Positions 43,193-46,313 of a DNA stretch of 46,313 nt are shown here, piece after piece. The first letter of the stretch is position 1; each line of letters begins with the position of its first letter. The DNA lies in contig CALXZH010000018.1 in assembly GCA_944393175.1 (NCBI GenBank), forward strand, positions 1-46,313, in the 5' to 3' direction. This DNA comes from an uncultured Alphaproteobacteria bacterium (GTDB taxonomy: Bacteria; Pseudomonadota; Alphaproteobacteria; RF32; CAG-239). A model generated the notes under the pieces. It was not told the origin of the DNA, searched no databases, and was given only the letters and a program-made list of their open reading frames with translations. Position numbers and translations under genes: made by a program.

Positions 43193-43193
43193 A

Positions 43194-43820
43194 ATGCCCA
43201 AAGCCAAAGGCAAAATAAGCATCATAAAAATCATCTTGACCATATGTGTTTTGTGGGCTGGAATAAAATATTATAACGCTTACCAAGCATCACAAGCCAT
43301 AAATTATGATATTATCCCCAAACGAGACAGTAAAGAAATCAGCCAAGAGGAACTGATGAGCTTTTTGCCCGTATGGTCGGATTACATGGACCGGCATATC
43401 AGCGAACTGGGAAAACGTCCGGTTTCTTTAGCCTCAGGTGCACCTGAAGATAATTTATCCGACGAAGCCAAAGAGTGGTTGCTGCGCCGCCTTTGGTATC
43501 CTAATCGATTCTTTTATGTTGAACAACGCTTGAGAACCATCCTTAAGACCATAGAATATCAAGCCCAAAGTGAAAATCTCATCAAAGAGTTAAGCCGGCA
43601 ATACGCAGCTCTACAAGCCCAACAAGCACAAAATTCAAACCCTGATTCAAATTTATCTTCGCTTATGAACAGCATCGAAAATATGATAAAAGAACAAAAA
43701 GCCAAAGAAAATGTAGAAAAAATTTCGCCCGAAGAAATAAAATTAGTTTTACCGTTACGCACCGTAATTAAAGATGCTCTCTCAAAATCCCAAACAACAG
43801 ATATGACAGGTACTAAATAA
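43194..43820 (+). CDS. Membrane-anchored protein of unknown function
   Basis: This 208-residue protein has one N-terminal hydrophobic helix (about 9-24, IIKIILTICVLWAGI) after a basic start, so the rest is probably in the periplasm. The remainder is helical and Gln/Ala/Glu-rich with a coiled-coil look (RTILKTIEYQAQSENLIKELSRQYAALQAQ). I recognise no family. It starts one base after the HAD-like stop, with GGTGG as RBS, so both are probably one operon. Its end converges with uup without an obvious terminator. Confidence 0.7.
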   Translation: MPKAKGKISIIKIILTICVLWAGIKYYNAYQASQAINYDIIPKRDSKEISQEELMSFLPVWSDYMDRHISELGKRPVSLASGAPEDNLSDEAKEWLLRRLWYPNRFFYVEQRLRTILKTIEYQAQSENLIKELSRQYAALQAQQAQNSNPDSNLSSLMNSIENMIKEQKAKENVEKISPEEIKLVLPLRTVIKDALSKSQTTDMTGTK

Positions 43821-43867
43821 AATTGTTGTCTTTTGGGCAGTGAATAGCCAAATTACTGTGGCCAAAA

Positions 43868-45685
43868 TTACGCGTTAGTGTCCAATTCATCTTTTAAGAG
43901 TTGAATTTCCAACCATTGATTTTCAGCATTATCTTTTTCTGTTTGTGCTTCATTGAGGCGTTTCGATAATTTATCAAATTTATCGGGATTTTGGGTATAT
44001 AGATTTGCATCTGAAAGTTCATCTTCAATCTGCTTAATCTCTGTCGTTAAATTTTCGATTGTTTTAGGTAAGACATCCAATAATCTCTGTTGATTGTAAC
44101 TGAGTTTTGTTGCTTTTTTAGAACTTTCTGAAACAACTTTTTCCAGAACTTTTCCGACTTGTTTTTTGTCTTCTTTTATTGGTTTGCTTTTTAATTTTTC
44201 AAGTAAATCGCTATAGCTTCCGGCATGCTCAACCACCGTACCGTCACCTTTCATATAGATGATTGAAGAAACAACTCTGTCCAAAAAGTCACGATCGTGG
44301 CTAACGAGCAAAATTGTACCGTCATATTCCATTAAAACTTCTTGCAGCAAATCAAGCGTATCCATATCCAAATCATTGGTCGGCTCATCAAGCACCAAGA
44401 AGTTTGATTGTTTGGCCAAGGCCACAGCCAGCATTAAACGATTTTTTTCTCCGCCCGAAAGAGCAGAAACCGGACATTGCGCCTGTTCCGGCTTAAATAA
44501 AAAGTCTTTCAGATAAGCCACCACGTGGCGATAATGGCCTCTTACCCAAATATGGTCACCTTCTCCACACAAGGTTTTCCAAAGAGTTTTTTTGGGGTCA
44601 AGCGTAATGCGGTTTTGGTCAAAATAAGCTTCTTCCAAATTTTTACCCATTCTGACAAACCCGCTGTCAGGCTCCAATCTTTTGGTCAGAAGTTTAATCA
44701 GCGTTGTTTTTCCTGCACCGTTCGGACCGACAATACCGATTTTATTTCCCTTAATAATACGGGTTGAAAAATCTTTAACAATATCACGCCCTTGAAACGA
44801 CTTGCATACATGTTTAGCCTCAATCACCAGCTTAGAGCGAAATTCGGTATTTTGAATTTCCAAATCAATTGAGCCGACTTGCTTAATTTGTTCTTTTCTT
44901 TCTTGGCGTAGCTGTTGTAAGCGGCGCAAGCGTCCCATATTGCGTTTGCGTCTTGCGGTGACGCCTTTATGCAACCACTCGGTTTCTTCTTCAATTTTTT
45001 TGTTTAAATATTTTTGTTCAATAATTTCTTGGTCAATACATTGTTCTTGCCACTCTTCAAAAAACTTAAAACCTTTGTTGTTGCGGCGCAGGATTCCTCT
45101 GTCGAGCCAAAATGTTGTTTGCGACACATTACTCAAAAACATTCTGTCATGGCTAATCACAATGACTGCGCCTTTGAAATCGGCAATAATTTTTTCAAGT
45201 TTTTCAATTGTGGGCATATCCAAATGGTTGGTCGGCTCATCCAGAAGCAAAATATCGGGTTCACCGATGAGAGCTTTGGCCAGAGCGGCTTTTTTTCTCT
45301 CGCCACCTGAACTTTGGTCCGGAGCTTGAGTATCACGAATTCCGAATTGTTCAATTAAAATATCGGCGCGATATTCTTGAGTTTTAACATCTCCGTCAAG
45401 GCCTGACAGCACAACTTCACGTAAAGTTTTAAAATTTGAAAAATCGGGGTCTTGAGGCATATAAGAAATTTTAACCCCCGGCTGAATAAAAATTTCGCCT
45501 TCATCAGCTTCAATCACGCCGGAGATAACTTTAAGCAAAGTAGATTTACCCGAGCCGTTTCTGCCGACCAAGCAAATTTTATCACCGCGATTAATATAGA
45601 GTTCAACATCTCTAAACAATTGATTGGAGCCGAAACTGAGTTTGGCTCCTTTAATGGTCATAATTGGCGGTTCAAAAACAGGCAT
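43868..45685 (-). CDS. uup: ABC-F ATPase, Uup-like
   Basis: This soluble protein of 605 residues has two ABC ATPase domains and no membrane part. Domain 1 has GRNGSGKST, SSGGERKKAAL and LLLDEPTNHLD. Domain 2 has GPNGAGKTT, LSGGEKNRLML and LVLDEPTNDLD. The stretch WLHKGVTARRKRNMGRL between the domains and the C-terminal coiled coil (about 530-600) fit Uup. ABC-F proteins act on ribosomes or on nucleic acid; Uup is linked to transposon excision and stalled-ribosome rescue. It starts just after the stop of the TerB-like gene on the same strand (five bases between). Confidence 0.93.
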   Translation of the reverse strand: MPVFEPPIMTIKGAKLSFGSNQLFRDVELYINRGDKICLVGRNGSGKSTLLKVISGVIEADEGEIFIQPGVKISYMPQDPDFSNFKTLREVVLSGLDGDVKTQEYRADILIEQFGIRDTQAPDQSSGGERKKAALAKALIGEPDILLLDEPTNHLDMPTIEKLEKIIADFKGAVIVISHDRMFLSNVSQTTFWLDRGILRRNNKGFKFFEEWQEQCIDQEIIEQKYLNKKIEEETEWLHKGVTARRKRNMGRLRRLQQLRQERKEQIKQVGSIDLEIQNTEFRSKLVIEAKHVCKSFQGRDIVKDFSTRIIKGNKIGIVGPNGAGKTTLIKLLTKRLEPDSGFVRMGKNLEEAYFDQNRITLDPKKTLWKTLCGEGDHIWVRGHYRHVVAYLKDFLFKPEQAQCPVSALSGGEKNRLMLAVALAKQSNFLVLDEPTNDLDMDTLDLLQEVLMEYDGTILLVSHDRDFLDRVVSSIIYMKGDGTVVEHAGSYSDLLEKLKSKPIKEDKKQVGKVLEKVVSESSKKATKLSYNQQRLLDVLPKTIENLTTEIKQIEDELSDANLYTQNPDKFDKLSKRLNEAQTEKDNAENQWLEIQLLKDELDTNA

Positions 45686-45690
45686 TTTGT

Positions 45691-46116
45691 TTATAAATCT
45701 TCCTCAACAAGCTTAATTCCTTGGAGTTGCCATTCTAATCCTTGAGCAGCCCAAATAAAAAAGTCATTAATTTTAGCTTCAACAATGCCCATAGCTTTCC
45801 CGATTCTATGTAAGGTTTCGATTTCTTCATCTTTTACTTCGTGATCAGCAATTGCGAGTAAAATCATTTCTCGTAAAATAAAGCGTTTGCTTTGAATATT
45901 TGCAATTTTTGCTAATTCTTTAATTAATTTATCTTCAGTCAAATTCGTTTTAACTTGATTTAAGGTTGTTTCGGATACACCGATCTCTTCAGCTTGCATG
46001 TGTAAATATTCTTTGATGGCGCTTTCATCTTTTTTGTTCATATTCAAAACAAAAGCCAGCGCTTGCAGGTATAATTTTTTTTCTGTTTTAGAAAGTAATT
46101 TGCTGATATCAGGCAT
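45691..46116 (-). CDS. TerB/TerB-like domain protein
   Basis: This is a small all-helical protein of 141 residues. ILREMILLAIADHEVKDEEIETLHRIGKAMGI (about 80-111) matches the TerB/DUF533-type core, with an acidic motif ADHEVKDEE that could bind a metal. TerB proteins occur in tellurite-resistance loci, but also alone in housekeeping settings; no other ter gene is seen here. I start it at ATG 46116 with GAGGA upstream; the frame could extend to 46131. It is co-directional with uup and divergent from flbT. Confidence 0.7.
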   Translation of the reverse strand: MPDISKLLSKTEKKLYLQALAFVLNMNKKDESAIKEYLHMQAEEIGVSETTLNQVKTNLTEDKLIKELAKIANIQSKRFILREMILLAIADHEVKDEEIETLHRIGKAMGIVEAKINDFFIWAAQGLEWQLQGIKLVEEDL

Positions 46117-46171
46117 AAGCTTAGTCCTCATAGAATTAATTTTAGAAAGTTATACACGAGAAAATAAAGAT

Positions 46172-46201
46172 TTGCAAAAAAAAATAAAAGTTTTATATAA
46201 T
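46172..46201 (+). promoter_or_regulatory. Candidate promoter of flbT
   Basis: TTGCAA (46172-46177), an 18-base spacer and a perfect TATAAT (46196-46201). It lies 35-65 bases before the flbT start and is followed by the RBS GGGGAG. No sigma54 or sigma28 flagellar promoter is evident. Confidence 0.55.
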
Positions 46202-46236
46202 ACAACTAAATTATTAACATCTATGGGGAGTAGGCA

Positions 46237-46313
46237 ATGCCTTTAAAAATAGAATTAAAACCGCACGAAAGTATAATCATCGGCGAGTCATTAATAACCA
46301 ATGACAATGAGAG
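46237..46313 (+). CDS. flbT: Flagellin synthesis regulator FlbT, N-terminal part (cut by window edge)
   Basis: The visible 25 residues, MPLKIELKPHESIIIGESLI and five more, match the conserved opening of FlbT (MPLK..LKP.E...ING..I.N.D). FlbT is an alphaproteobacterial post-transcriptional regulator that binds flagellin mRNA and limits its translation. GGGGAG lies seven bases before ATG. The window ends in the gene, so only the start can be judged. It points to a flagellar locus just beyond the edge. Confidence 0.75.
   Translation, partial: MPLKIELKPHESIIIGESLITNDNE

Noticed and set aside
45691..46116. Tellurite-resistance locus
   Set aside because: Only one TerB-like protein is present; no terA, terC, terD or terE. 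TerB-like domains are widespread in other contexts.

Overview
The window is an AT-rich bacterial chromosome segment. It probably comes from an anaerobic or fermentative, flagellated alphaproteobacterium, perhaps of an uncultured host-associated lineage. Four things suggest this. The gene cut by the right edge starts like FlbT, a flagellin regulator known from Alphaproteobacteria. The maturases HydF and HydG point to an [FeFe]-hydrogenase. There is an L-lactate/2-hydroxyacid dehydrogenase. The isoleucyl-tRNA synthetase is of the eukaryote-like type II, as in Rickettsiales. No tRNA, rRNA, CRISPR array, insertion sequence or phage gene was seen.

Layout. 1-2.4 kb: the end of an unknown gene, tgt (queuosine) and a LOG-family protein. 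2.4-11.7 kb: ldh, an MFS transporter, two ABC exporters, a DUF3137-LemA pair, a SpmA/SpmB-like double Gate-domain protein and a DUF1294 protein. 11.8-14.8 kb: a lipoprotein plus a secreted partner, an unknown helical protein and dtd. 14.9-20 kb: a tightly coupled Bat (aerotolerance-type) operon of DUF4381, BatA, a BatB/BatC fusion and BatD. 20-23.6 kb: small unknown proteins, tyrS and anmK. 23.7-27 kb: ileS with a long leader. 27-36.9 kb: an accessory-looking block of four unrecognised genes, three of them very large. 36.9-42.2 kb: alr, TatD nuclease, tcdA, hydF and hydG. 42.3-46.3 kb: a HAD-like protein with a ruined active site, a membrane-anchored protein, the ABC-F protein uup, a TerB-like protein and the start of flbT.

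The two observations I rate highest are these. (1) Between a good promoter and ileS lies a 15-codon open reading frame with seven isoleucine codons. It looks like a leader peptide that lets ileS sense isoleucyl-tRNA charging, and the end of the leader can pair with the ileS start region. (2) Three large proteins of 711, 1341 and 782 residues (27.2-36.8 kb), with a 218-residue neighbour, share short sequence modules and an upstream DNA box. I recognise no known family in them. They look like a lineage-specific, co-regulated multigene system of unknown function.

Most genes have purine-rich ribosome binding sites (AGGAG or AAGGA), which I used to correct several starts. A handful of small or unknown genes have no visible Shine-Dalgarno sequence. 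Promoters of the form TTGNNT-17-TAAATT recur upstream of the bat operon, ileS and the 782-residue gene.
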